Assembly: GCA_041652635.1 (NCBI GenBank)
Contig: JBAZGW010000002.1
Span: forward strand, 1-56,644
DNA: 56,644 bases
Origin: Undivivens sp041652635
GTDB taxonomy: Bacteria; Omnitrophota; Gorgyraeia; Gygaellales; Profunditerraquicolaceae
Reading direction: 5' to 3'
Shown here piece by piece: positions 1 to 8,281 of the stretch (positions are counted from its first letter, which is position 1; every line of letters begins with the position of its first letter). The notes below the pieces were generated by a model. The model saw only the letters and a program-made list of their open reading frames with translations. It was not told where the DNA came from and searched no databases. The translations under genes and the position numbers were made by a program.

Positions 1-69
1 TTTATGCTCATCGTGATTTCTTCTCGCGGTAGCGTAGGGATAATCGGGAATAATGGCCACTACATAAAT

Positions 70-192
70 TTCTGATAGTCGAGAATCGAAATTAGATCGC
101 AATCGAGAACTTCTATCGAATCAAATCCCGATTTTCGACTCTCGATTGCTCTGTACGCTGTCTAAAGAACTTATTTAACAGCGCACTAGCCA
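70..192. repeat. Dispersed intergenic repeat, copy 1
   Basis: The segment starts with a 29-base block (TTTCTGATAGTCGAGAATCG and onward) that recurs with two changes at 3834-3863. It ends in an inverted repeat, CGCTGT (156-161) with ACAGCG (178-183), that is also shared with the later copy. The middle contains a GACTCTCGATTGC motif that is nearly the reverse complement of GCAATCGAGA at 99-108, so the unit can fold on itself. No coding potential is visible. It resembles a non-autonomous or REP-like intergenic element. Confidence 0.55.
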
Positions 193-234
193 TCCAAGTA
201 TATACTATATATAGTTACAGGGTCAATAAAATTG

Positions 235-263
235 TTGACTAAAACACGTTGTTAAACTAAAAT
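235..263 (+). promoter_or_regulatory. Sigma-70-type promoter for the tRNA gene
   Basis: TTGACT at 235-240 and TAAAAT at 258-263 are separated by 17 bases. The predicted start near 270 lies about 60 bases before the mature tRNA 5' end, which suits a tRNA precursor. Confidence 0.6.
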
Positions 264-330
264 TATACAGTCTTTTTGTATATGCAGGGCCCCCGTCTTT
301 AAATAACAGCAGAGTTTCCTGAGATTACAC

Positions 331-408
331 GGCCCCATCGTCTAGCCTGGTCTAGGACGAATGGTTCTCAGCCATTAAACACCGGTTCAAATCCGGTTGG
401 GGCTACCA
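331..408 (+). tRNA. tRNA-Glu (anticodon CTC)
   Basis: A full cloverleaf can be drawn. The acceptor GGCCCCA (331-337) pairs with TGGGGCT at the 3' end, with one G-U pair at the first position. The anticodon stem AATGG/CCATT encloses loop TTCTCAG with anticodon CTC, read as Glu (GAG). The T stem ACCGG/CCGGT encloses TTCAAAT. The CCA end is encoded (406-408). The promoter lies just upstream, and a perfect hairpin begins at the CCA end. Confidence 0.95.
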
Positions 409-433
409 AATTATCGTAAAACGATAATTTGGT
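405..433. other. Perfect hairpin fused to the tRNA 3' end
   Basis: Bases 405-417 (ACCAAATTATCGT) and 421-433 are exact reverse complements around an AAA loop. The 5' arm includes the tRNA CCA. There is no T-tract after it, so it is not a standard terminator. It may be a 3' processing signal for the precursor or a remnant of an insertion at the tRNA end. Confidence 0.5.
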
Positions 434-529
434 GGAGCAATTGAGCAATCGAAAATAGAACAATAGACAAGCAAAAACTTGATTGTGGTCTAATGTTCTA
501 TTGTTCCATTGTTCAAGGTTTTCCGGTTC

Positions 530-621
530 TCCCGCTGCGCAAAGGCCACGTGCTTCGCGGGATCAATTCCGGCAGATAGGTTACGTCGCTAAAAAAGCTC
601 CGTAACGTATGCCGTCATTGA
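530..621. repeat. Structured repeat element, copy 1
   Basis: TCCCGC (530-535) pairs with GCGGGA (557-562). It is followed by a second hairpin closed by TCAAT (563-567)/ATTGA (617-621), then CGGC (570-573)/GCCG (611-614), ATAGGTTACG (576-585)/CGTAACGTAT (601-610, one mismatch) and an apical GCT/AGC stem with an A5 loop. The same architecture with different stem sequences occurs at 27361-27486, with matching base pairs changed on both sides. Confidence 0.6.
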
Positions 622-638
622 AAATCCGGTTGGGGCTA
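622..638 (+). repeat. Direct repeat of the tRNA-Glu 3' end
   Basis: AAATCCGGTTGGGGCTA here is identical to positions 389-405 inside the tRNA (T arm plus acceptor). The spacing is 233 bases. The rest of a tRNA is absent. This is the arrangement left by integration at a tRNA 3' end, but the enclosed segment encodes no integrase. Confidence 0.6.
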
Positions 639-669
639 GTACTTCTGCCTGAAGAACAGGCAGAAGTAC
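639..669. repeat. 13-bp hairpin
   Basis: GTACTTCTGCCTG (639-651) and CAGGCAGAAGTAC (657-669) are perfect inverted repeats around AAGAA. There is no T-tract, so it is a hairpin repeat rather than a clear terminator. Confidence 0.55.
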
Positions 670-977
670 AGAACAATCGAGCAATAGATAATAGAATAAT
701 ACCTGCCTGCCGGTAGGCAGGGACAATAGAGATAACAGATTTACGGTTTTCGGCAGTTCCCCCCGGGAAATATCGTCTAAGCCTTCGACAATTCCATCCA
801 GATAGCTTTCTCAAGGAAGCAGGATCTTAAAATGGATTTCAATTAAAGCAAGTGAGTTGCCGGGTAACTCCGGCGTTTATTAATACAGGTTCGGAGTCGC
901 GGGAGCATCAGAAAATAAAAAGAGAGTTGGGATTGAACAATCGACAATAGAGCATTAGACAAAAGAAAATAAATCTT

Positions 978-2867
978 ATGGCGTTGATCAGTTTACAGGA
1001 AATCAGTCTTAGCTTCGGCGGTCCGCTTATCTTCGATAAGTTGAGCCTGCAGGTGGAGCCGGGAGAGCGTATCGCTTTGCTGGGCAGGAACGGCGCCGGG
1101 AAGACCACGTTGATGAAAGTCCTGGCCGGGCTGCAGCCGGTCAGCGATGGGAATGTAGTGTGTTCCTCGGGTATCCAGGTCGCTCATCTGCCGCAGGAAG
1201 TGCCGCTGGATATTAAAGGCAATGTTTTTGACATTGTGCTTTCCGGGCTTGGCCGGCGCGCCGAACTCTTGTCGGAATACCACCGTTTAACTCACCGCCT
1301 GCAAAGCGAGAGCACTCCCGGAATGTTGCGCCAGCTTGATGATCTGCAATCCGAACTTGACCGCACCTCTGCCTGGGACCTGAATAACCAGGTGGAATAT
1401 ATCATCAGCAGGATGAAGCTTTCCGGCGAAAGCGGCTTTGAGTCGTTGTCCGGAGGACAGAAGCGCCGGGTGCTTTTGGCCAGGGCGCTGGTGCTTAAAC
1501 CGGATTTACTGCTTCTGGATGAGCCGACGAACCATCTGGATATAGATTCGGTGGGCTGGCTGGAAAAATTCCTGCCAGGTTATCCCGGCACCGTTTTCTT
1601 CGTCACCCACGACCGTATGTTTATGAGCAACCTGGCGACCCGGATAATCGAGCTTGACCGCGGCAGGCTGTTCAGTTGGGCGTGCGATTATAAAACTTTT
1701 CTGGAGCGCAAACAATTGGCGCTGGATATCGAAGAAGCTTCCCGGGAAAACTTCGACAAAAAACTGGCGCGCGAGGAGATCTGGATCCGCCAGGGAGTAA
1801 AAGCCAGGCGCTGCCGGAACGAGGGCAGGGTTAAAGCCTTGGAGCACTTGCGCGACGAAAAGAAAGCCGAGCGCAGGCAGATCGGCCAGGCAAGCATAAA
1901 ATCGCAGGAAAGCGTTCTTTCCGGGCAGCGGGTGATCAAAGCGGTCAATGTGAATTTCGGCTACGGAGAGAACCGCCTGGTCCGTAATTTTGCCGCCCAG
2001 GTTATGCGCGGCGACAAGATCGGGGTGATCGGTCCCAACGGCAGCGGCAAGACCACCCTATTGAAGGTACTGCTTGGGTTGATCAAGCCGGATACCGGTA
2101 AGATCACCCTGGGGACCGATTTGCAGATCGCTTATTACGACCAACTGCGCGAACAACTGGATGAAGAGCGTTCCATAATAGAGAATGTCAGCGGCACAGG
2201 GGAGACGATAATTTTCAACGGCAAGCCGCGGCATGTGATCGGGTATCTGCAGAATTTCCTTTTTTCTCCGGACCGGGCGCGCTGCCCGGCGCGGGGCCTC
2301 TCCGGCGGGGAGCGTAACCGGCTTTTCCTCGCCAGGCTTTTCAGCAAGCCGTTCAATCTGTTGGTTATGGACGAGCCGACCAATGACCTGGATATGGAGA
2401 CGCTGGAGCTCTTGGAGGAGTTATTGCTTGAATTCCCCGGTACTCTTCTTTTGGTGAGCCACGACAGGACGTTCTTGAATAACGTGGTAACTTCCACCAT
2501 GGTACTGGAAGGGGACGGGGTGATCAACGAGTATCCCGGAGGATACGACGATTGGCTGCAACAGAGATGCCCGCCGAAAACGGAGAACGGCAAGCCAGGC
2601 AAACCCGTTAAAGAACCGGCCAAAGCGGCACCCGCTAATAAAAACAGGAAACTTTCCTATAAAGAACAGCGTGAATTGGAAGCCCTGCCGGTGAAGCTGG
2701 AGCGATTGGAAGCGGAACAAAAACAGCTCTATGCTCTTTTAACGGATGTCAATTTTTATCAACAGGAGGCGGTAAAGATCTCCGGTGTAAAGGCCAGGCT
2801 AACCGCTTTGGAAAAAGAACTTGAAGAATCCTACAACAGGTGGGAAGAGCTGGAGAATAACGGATAG
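978..2867 (+). CDS. uup: ABC-F family ATPase, Uup type
   Basis: Cytosolic protein with two ABC ATPase domains and no membrane domain. The first Walker A, GRNGAGKT, lies at about residues 36-43, followed by the signature LSGGQKRR and Walker B LLLLDEPTNHLD. The second set is GPNGSGKT near residue 352, LSGGERNR and LLVMDEPTNDLD. A charged linker joins the two domains, and the last 85 or so residues form the coiled-coil C-terminal domain typical of Uup. ABC-F proteins act on ribosomes or, for Uup, are linked to DNA-structure and excision phenotypes. Length (629 aa) fits Uup. No strong Shine-Dalgarno sequence is visible before the ATG. The gene stands alone between two repeat-rich spacers. Confidence 0.9.
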   Translation: MALISLQEISLSFGGPLIFDKLSLQVEPGERIALLGRNGAGKTTLMKVLAGLQPVSDGNVVCSSGIQVAHLPQEVPLDIKGNVFDIVLSGLGRRAELLSEYHRLTHRLQSESTPGMLRQLDDLQSELDRTSAWDLNNQVEYIISRMKLSGESGFESLSGGQKRRVLLARALVLKPDLLLLDEPTNHLDIDSVGWLEKFLPGYPGTVFFVTHDRMFMSNLATRIIELDRGRLFSWACDYKTFLERKQLALDIEEASRENFDKKLAREEIWIRQGVKARRCRNEGRVKALEHLRDEKKAERRQIGQASIKSQESVLSGQRVIKAVNVNFGYGENRLVRNFAAQVMRGDKIGVIGPNGSGKTTLLKVLLGLIKPDTGKITLGTDLQIAYYDQLREQLDEERSIIENVSGTGETIIFNGKPRHVIGYLQNFLFSPDRARCPARGLSGGERNRLFLARLFSKPFNLLVMDEPTNDLDMETLELLEELLLEFPGTLLLVSHDRTFLNNVVTSTMVLEGDGVINEYPGGYDDWLQQRCPPKTENGKPGKPVKEPAKAAPANKNRKLSYKEQRELEALPVKLERLEAEQKQLYALLTDVNFYQQEAVKISGVKARLTALEKELEESYNRWEELENNG

Positions 2868-2963
2868 GTTCCATAGTCTCTCACGTGCCTCAGAACCCAG
2901 CATTTGCTTTTTTGTTTCCAGAACCCATAACCTAGCACCCAGAACCCGTTTTTCCTAATTGAG

Positions 2964-2991
2964 TTGCTTTCCGCTTAAATAAAGATATAAT
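2964..2991 (+). promoter_or_regulatory. Sigma-70-type promoter
   Basis: TTGCTT (2964-2969) and TATAAT (2986-2991) with a 16-base spacer. It reads into the YchF-like gene at 3079, whose AAGGA ribosome binding site lies just before the ATG. Confidence 0.65.
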
Positions 2992-3078
2992 AGAATACAT
3001 ATATTAACGGCAAAGATACCTTCTCCTCGCGTTTAACGGGAGTTTTAAGGGGAAGGGCGTTTAAAGAAAGGATTTACG

Positions 3079-3783
3079 ATGAAAATAGGAATATTCGGCA
3101 TAGATAATCTTTCAGCCGGCAAAGCGAACGTCAAGGATGAAAGAGTTGACGCGCTGGCGAAGATGTTCAATTCCGCTAAAAAGGTTTATATCCAGGCGGA
3201 CCTGATCATAGACCGTGAGAAGATCAAGGAGGCCGATGGGATCATCTGTCCGGCGCTATCCAAAGACGATCTGATACTTTCCGATATGGAATTCGTGGAA
3301 TTGCGCCTGGAACGCTCCAGCGACGAGGCGGAGAAAAAACTGATGTCCAGGTTTAAAGAACAGCTGGATAAAGTGAGTTTCCTTTCGGAACTGGAGATCA
3401 GCGAGGAAGAGAATAAATTCATTTCAGGGTATCCCTTATTGACGGTAAAACCGGTTTATCTGGCCCAGCCGGAAGAGGTCGAGGACAAGGATAAACTTTT
3501 TCCGCCGGCCTACGCGCAATTCGGATATATTTCTTATTTTACCGCCGGGGATAAAGACGCGCACGCCTGGTCTTTGAAGAAAGGCGCCAATGCCTGGGAA
3601 GCCGCCGGTTGCATCCATTCCGATATTCAGAAAGGTTTTATCCGCGCGGAAGTGGTGAGCTATGCCGATTTGATCAGCTCCGGAAGCCTTTCGCAGGCAA
3701 GGAATAATAACGCGATAAAACTGGAAAACAAGGAATATGCCGTGCAGGACGGGGATTACATAGTTTTTAAATGTAATAAGTGA
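3079..3783 (+). CDS. YchF/OLA1-like protein lacking the GTPase P-loop
   Basis: The C-terminal third (about residues 145-234) matches the TGS-like DUF933 domain of the ribosome-associated ATPase YchF: a W-x-L-x-K-G-x-x-A-x-x-A-A-G-x-I-H block and a closing V-x-D-G-D-x-I-x-F-K block. The N-terminal part follows the YchF order in shortened form (MKIGIFGIDN start, the PDPRL-like region as DERVDAL, then a helical region and LLTVKPV). The G-x-x-x-x-G-K-S/T nucleotide loop and the switch regions are missing. At 234 aa it is about 130 residues shorter than YchF. What is seen: loss of the nucleotide site. What is inferred: it still binds the ribosome or a YchF partner but does not hydrolyse ATP/GTP. 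It has its own promoter and a good ribosome binding site, and the frame is intact, so it does not look like a decaying pseudogene. Confidence 0.7.
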   Translation: MKIGIFGIDNLSAGKANVKDERVDALAKMFNSAKKVYIQADLIIDREKIKEADGIICPALSKDDLILSDMEFVELRLERSSDEAEKKLMSRFKEQLDKVSFLSELEISEEENKFISGYPLLTVKPVYLAQPEEVEDKDKLFPPAYAQFGYISYFTAGDKDAHAWSLKKGANAWEAAGCIHSDIQKGFIRAEVVSYADLISSGSLSQARNNNAIKLENKEYAVQDGDYIVFKCNK

Positions 3784-3833
3784 TCTGTCGTTCCATGACG
3801 CGCAAGAACAACGGTAGCCCATTGTTACAAGAG

Positions 3834-3920
3834 TTTCTGATAATCGAGAATCGAAATTAGACCGTCCGCCTGCGGCGGACTCTGTGCGCTGTTAATATAA
3901 ATAATTAATGTAACAGCGCA
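3834..3920. repeat. Dispersed intergenic repeat, copy 2
   Basis: Begins with the same block as 70-98. It contains a GTCCGCC/GGCGGAC hairpin (3864-3880) and ends in TGCGCTGTTA (3885-3894)/TAACAGCGCA (3911-3920), a perfect 10-bp inverted repeat 17 bases before the purH start. A shorter relative lies at 18692-18728. Confidence 0.6.
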
Positions 3921-3937
3921 GTAATAAGGATCATCAA

Positions 3938-5482
3938 ATGATAAAGATAAAACGGGCGTTGATCAGTGTTTACGATAAACAAGGATTGCTTGAGTTGGCT
4001 TCTTGCCTGCGGGGATTCGGCGTGGAAATACTTTCCACCGGAGGGACAGCCGCCACGCTGCGTAAGAACGGGATCACGGTCAAGGAAGTTTCCGAGCATA
4101 CCGGTTTTCCGGAAATGCTGGACGGCAGGGTGAAAACCCTGCATCCGGCGATACACGGAGGGTTGCTGGCTGTCCGGAGCAATCCGGAACACCTGCGCAG
4201 CCTTCAGGAACATGGCATCACTGAGATCGATATGGTGGTGGTGAATTTATATCCTTTTGAAGCGGTTGCCGCCAGGCCCGGGGTCAGCGACGAGGAAATC
4301 ATTGAGAATATAGATATCGGCGGGCCGGCGATGCTGCGTTCCGCGGCCAAGAACAGCGCTTCGGTGGCGGTGATCTGCGACCCCCGGAGTTACGCGGGCG
4401 TGATCTCCGAAATGAAGCGTAATAACGGTTCTCTCCCCGGAGAATTACTGCGTTCCCTGGCCACGGAAGTGTTTGCCAGGACCAGCGCCTACGACAGCGC
4501 TATTCACGCGTATCTTTCCGGGCAGTCTTCGGAGCCGGACCTCCCCCGGGAATTGCGTATGGGGTTCGTTAAATTGCAGGAATTGCGTTATGGCGAGAAC
4601 CCGCATCAACGCGCCGCGTTCTATGGCCGCGCCGGGGAAATATCCGGCCTGGCGGCGATGCGTCAATTGCAGGGGAAAGAGCTTTCCTTCAATAATTTCC
4701 TGGATTTGAATGCGGCGGTGGCTATCGTGCGCGAATTCGATTCTCCGGCAGCCGTGATAATAAAGCATAATAATCCCTGCGGCGCCGCCTGCGCCGTTTC
4801 TTTGTCCAAAGCATATATCGACGCTTGGAAATGCGATCAGCTTTCGGCATTCGGCGGCATAGTCGCGTTGAATAAACCGCTGGACGCCAAGACGGCTTCA
4901 GCCATACTGCGCAGCGGATTTTTGGAATGCATTATTGCCCCGGGGTACGAGAAGGGGACCGCCGAATTGTTCAAGAATAAAAAGAACCTCCGTCTGTTGG
5001 AACTTCCCGATTATAACGATACGCAGGCAATGGATTTTAAACGCGTCAACGGCGGCTGCTTGTTACAGGAACGGGACAGATTTTCGTTGGACGATAAGAA
5101 ACTGACCGTAGTAACGGCTAAGAAACCCGGCCGTAAACAATTGGAAAGCCTGGTTTTCGCCTGGGAGATCGCCAAGCACGTGAAATCGAACGCGATCGTA
5201 TTGACGAAAGGCACGCGCTGCGTCGGTATCGGAGCCGGGCAGATGTCCAGAGTGGAGTCTGTGGCCATCGCCGCCAAGAAAGCCGGTAAAGACGCCGGAG
5301 AGCTTTGCCTGGCGTCAGACGCGTTCTTCCCTAAGCCGGACTCCATTATCCTGGCGGCCAGGGCCGGGGTCAAGGCGATAATACAACCCGGGGGCTCGAT
5401 AGCCGACGAAGAGATCATCCGCGCCTGTAATAAACACGGTATCGCGATGGTCTTTACCGGCATCCGGCATTTCAAACATTGA
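3938..5482 (+). CDS. purH: Bifunctional AICAR transformylase / IMP cyclohydrolase
   Basis: Catalyses the last two steps of de novo IMP synthesis: formylation of AICAR with 10-formyl-tetrahydrofolate, then ring closure. The N-terminal cyclohydrolase domain (about 1-195) shows the ALISVYDK start, STGGTAA and the LDGRVKTLHPAIHGG block. The C-terminal transformylase domain carries the catalytic KHNNPCGAA motif near residue 276. The length of 514 aa is standard. An AAGGA element precedes the ATG. It heads a run of genes (purH, folC, mnmE, folE) that all consume or make folate cofactors. Confidence 0.96.
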   Translation: MIKIKRALISVYDKQGLLELASCLRGFGVEILSTGGTAATLRKNGITVKEVSEHTGFPEMLDGRVKTLHPAIHGGLLAVRSNPEHLRSLQEHGITEIDMVVVNLYPFEAVAARPGVSDEEIIENIDIGGPAMLRSAAKNSASVAVICDPRSYAGVISEMKRNNGSLPGELLRSLATEVFARTSAYDSAIHAYLSGQSSEPDLPRELRMGFVKLQELRYGENPHQRAAFYGRAGEISGLAAMRQLQGKELSFNNFLDLNAAVAIVREFDSPAAVIIKHNNPCGAACAVSLSKAYIDAWKCDQLSAFGGIVALNKPLDAKTASAILRSGFLECIIAPGYEKGTAELFKNKKNLRLLELPDYNDTQAMDFKRVNGGCLLQERDRFSLDDKKLTVVTAKKPGRKQLESLVFAWEIAKHVKSNAIVLTKGTRCVGIGAGQMSRVESVAIAAKKAGKDAGELCLASDAFFPKPDSIILAARAGVKAIIQPGGSIADEEIIRACNKHGIAMVFTGIRHFKH

Positions 5483-5504
5483 ATTCCGCATTTTTCCGTC
5501 TACG

Positions 5505-6884
5505 ATGACTTACCGGCAGTCCCTGGATTACCTGGGATCCCTCATAAATTACGAAAGAATCACCCGTTGGGCGTATAAAACATCGTTTAAACTGGAGCGC
5601 TTCCGGGATTTTCTCGATACTATCGGCAATCCGCAGCGCCGCTTACGATGCGTGAATGTCGCCGGTTCCAAGGGGAAAGGATCGACCTGCGCTTTTATCG
5701 CGTATATGCTTAAGGAGTCCGGGTGCAGCGTCGGGCTTTACACTTCCCCGCATTTAAGCGATTTGCGGGAAAGGTTCAGGATACTGCATCCGGGGGAACC
5801 GCCTGATAGCGGGGATGTCTTTGAAGGGATGATCCCGGAAGATGTTTTTAGCGGACTTGTCGGATCCCTGAGAACAGCCAATGAAAGTTTCAGCGGAGGG
5901 GATAAGGGGAAAGGGATCACCTTTTTTGAATTCTGCACGGCGATGGCGTTCCAGTATTTCGCCAGGGAGAATGTGGATTTCTGCGTGTTGGAAACCGGTA
6001 TGGGCGGAAGGCTTGACGCTACCAATGTCGTCGAAGCCGTCTTCGCCGTGATCACGCCGATAAGCTATGAGCATACACAGGTGCTCGGCAGGACCCTGGC
6101 GGAGATCGCCGGAGAAAAAGCCGGGATCATCAAGCCGGCTGTCAACAAAAGACAGGTTCTGGAAGTGATCTCTTCTCCACAGATGGAGCCGGCAGCGGAG
6201 GTGATAAGGAAAAGATGCTCGTGGACGAAATCGGGGCTATGGGAAATGGGGAAGGATATCCCTTTCAGCGTGAAGAATGGTGAATTCTGCGTCAAGGGCA
6301 GGTTCGGCAGGTACGACGGGTTGAAGATCCGTCTGCCGGGCAGGCATCAGGTGGTTAATGCCTGCGCCGCCCTGGCCGCGGTGGAAGCAGTGGCGCATAG
6401 GTATAAAATAAAAGCCGATGTTGATTCTTTAAGGCGCGGACTTTATAATACTCTTTGGCCCGGCAGATGCGAAGTGGTTTCCCGCGGCCCGCTTATAGTG
6501 CTGGATGGCGCTCAGAATAAGGCTTCGGCCGCGGCACTAAAAGAGGCTGTAATGGACAATTTCTCCGGTAAAAGGCGTATATTGATACTGGGGATCTCCG
6601 CGGATAAAGATGTGCGCGCTGTCTGCAGGGAACTTGTCCCTTGGGCGGACACGGTAATAATCACCAGGGCGGATAATCCCCGCGCCTGCGATACCGGCGT
6701 AATAGAAAAAGAAGTGCTGCGCGTTGAACGCCTGACCGGCGGGTCTCCCGCGGTCTTGAAGACAAGTTCCGTTAAGGAAGCGCTGGAAAAAGCCGCGGCG
6801 GAAGCGGCGAGCGAAGATGTGATCCTGGTAGCAGGGTCGTTATTTGTGGCAGGGGAAGCCCGCGATGTTATTACAAAACGATAG
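5505..6884 (+). CDS. folC: Dihydrofolate synthase / folylpolyglutamate synthase
   Basis: Mur-ligase-superfamily enzyme that adds glutamate to dihydropteroate or to folates using ATP. The P-loop GSKGKGS lies at about residues 53-59, followed by the TSPHLSDLRERF block typical of FolC and a C-terminal Mur-ligase domain with DGAQN (the usual DGAHN-type motif). Length (459 aa) is normal. It follows purH by 22 bases and its 3' end overlaps the likely start of mnmE by 20 bases, so co-transcription is expected. No clear Shine-Dalgarno sequence is visible; translational coupling to purH is possible. Confidence 0.92.
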   Translation: MTYRQSLDYLGSLINYERITRWAYKTSFKLERFRDFLDTIGNPQRRLRCVNVAGSKGKGSTCAFIAYMLKESGCSVGLYTSPHLSDLRERFRILHPGEPPDSGDVFEGMIPEDVFSGLVGSLRTANESFSGGDKGKGITFFEFCTAMAFQYFARENVDFCVLETGMGGRLDATNVVEAVFAVITPISYEHTQVLGRTLAEIAGEKAGIIKPAVNKRQVLEVISSPQMEPAAEVIRKRCSWTKSGLWEMGKDIPFSVKNGEFCVKGRFGRYDGLKIRLPGRHQVVNACAALAAVEAVAHRYKIKADVDSLRRGLYNTLWPGRCEVVSRGPLIVLDGAQNKASAAALKEAVMDNFSGKRRILILGISADKDVRAVCRELVPWADTVIITRADNPRACDTGVIEKEVLRVERLTGGSPAVLKTSSVKEALEKAAAEAASEDVILVAGSLFVAGEARDVITKR

Positions 6885-8268
6885 TGATACCATAGCGGCC
6901 ATTGCCACACCATGCGGAGAAGCCGGAATAGCCATAATCAGGGTCAGCGGCAGGGACGCGTTGTCCGTAGCCGACAGGGTTTTTCTGCCGGCGGAAGGCA
7001 AGAAACCTTCTTCGTCCCCCGGGTATTCTTTAAATTACGGATGGATCGTTTCCCGTAGAGATCCCGAAGACGGCGGACAGTCTGTGGATGAAGTGCTGCT
7101 GGGGGTTATGCGGGCCCCGCGCAGTTACACCCGCGAAGATGTGGTGGAGATAAATTGCCACGGCGGTGCGTTCAGCGTCAGGCGTATCCTTGATATATTG
7201 TTGAAGAGCGGATGCCGTCTGGCCGCTCCGGGAGAATTCACCAAACGGGCTTTTCTGAACGGCCGGATAGATCTGACCCAGGCCGAAGCGGTTATGGAGG
7301 TTATCGGAGCGAAGACCGAGGCCGCTTCCAGAAGCGGTATAATGCAGCTTAAAGGCGGGCTTTCCTCCAGGATAACTCCTTTGCGGGCCGCTCTTCTGGA
7401 TCTGTTGGCCGGACTGGAGGCCACGATAGATTTTCCCGAAGAAGAGGCTTATGCCGGGACTCTTGCAAGCGTTACCGCGGGGCTGGAGAAGATAATAAAA
7501 GGGATACGTTCTTTGATCGAAACCTCCCGCTGCGGTATCCCGTTAAGCGAAGGCGCGAGCGTGGTGATCTGCGGCAGGCCGAATACCGGGAAGTCGTCGT
7601 TGCTGAACGCGTTGTTGAAGAAAGAGCGTTCTATAGTGACTCCCTTGGCCGGGACAACGCGCGATACTGTCGAAGAAGCGGTGGATATTAAAGGTATCCC
7701 CGTGCGGCTTATAGATACCGCCGGAATAAAAGAGCCGGATGATATCGTCGAGAAAAAAGCCGTGCTTCGTTCGCGCCGCTATATCGATTCAGGAGACCTG
7801 GTGGTCTTATTATTTGACGGCGGCAAGAAGCTTGGCCCGGTAGATAAAGCATTGATACGAAAATTAAGAGGTAAAAAGAACGTGTTGGCGGTCGTCAATA
7901 AATGCGATCTGAAACAGCTTATCGAAACGGGCCTGTTGGAAAAGGAATTCGGCAATAGTTTGTCCGTGTCCGCCAGAAAAGGGATAAATATAGGGTTGTT
8001 GGAAGAGAAGATCGCAGGGAAGATATTTAAAGGGGGCGTGCCGGAAGGGGAATCGTTGTTTGTTTCCAACCGCAGGCATCTGGAGTTGCTGCGGCAGGCG
8101 GAAAAATATCTTTGCGAAGCTTTCGTTTCCTGCGTTAAGGATATTTCACCGGAATTGGCGGCGCAGGATATCAGGGATGCCCTTGGTAATCTGGATTCGA
8201 TCCTGGGGTTTAATTTTTCCGATGACGTATTGAAGAGAATATTCAGCCGGTTTTGTATAGGAAAGTAA
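6865..8268 (+). CDS. mnmE: tRNA modification GTPase MnmE
   Basis: With MnmG it builds the 5-carboxymethylaminomethyl group on wobble U34 of tRNAs, using methylene-tetrahydrofolate. The N-terminal folate-binding domain begins DTIAAIATPCGEAGIAIIR. The G domain sits in a helical domain, with G1 GRPNTGKSS near residue 237 and DTAGI near 283. The protein ends in the essential C-I-G-K tail. I place the start at the ATG at 6865, not the upstream in-frame TTG at 6844, because MLLQND precedes the conserved motif at the usual distance and a GGGGAAG element lies before it. The length is 467 aa. Confidence 0.95.
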   Translation: MLLQNDSDTIAAIATPCGEAGIAIIRVSGRDALSVADRVFLPAEGKKPSSSPGYSLNYGWIVSRRDPEDGGQSVDEVLLGVMRAPRSYTREDVVEINCHGGAFSVRRILDILLKSGCRLAAPGEFTKRAFLNGRIDLTQAEAVMEVIGAKTEAASRSGIMQLKGGLSSRITPLRAALLDLLAGLEATIDFPEEEAYAGTLASVTAGLEKIIKGIRSLIETSRCGIPLSEGASVVICGRPNTGKSSLLNALLKKERSIVTPLAGTTRDTVEEAVDIKGIPVRLIDTAGIKEPDDIVEKKAVLRSRRYIDSGDLVVLLFDGGKKLGPVDKALIRKLRGKKNVLAVVNKCDLKQLIETGLLEKEFGNSLSVSARKGINIGLLEEKIAGKIFKGGVPEGESLFVSNRRHLELLRQAEKYLCEAFVSCVKDISPELAAQDIRDALGNLDSILGFNFSDDVLKRIFSRFCIGK

Positions 8269-8281
8269 AACGGAGGACGCA

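Larger units (their letters stand above)
409..977. repeat. Gene-free repeat-rich spacer
   Basis: No credible gene lies in these 569 bases. The stretch is a patchwork of repeats: several copies of an AACAATAGA / AACAATCGA unit (around 447, 668, 721 and 934), with an inverted partner near 493-516; the structured element at 530-621; a 17-base copy of the tRNA 3' end at 622-638; a 13-bp hairpin at 639-669; and the palindrome CCTGCCTGCCGGTAGGCAGG at 702-721. The 77-codon minus-strand ORF overlapping 581-814 is made of these repeats. Confidence 0.6.

Noticed and set aside
6844..6864. TTG start for mnmE
   Set aside because: It would add seven residues not found before the conserved MnmE N terminus; the ATG at 6865 fits.
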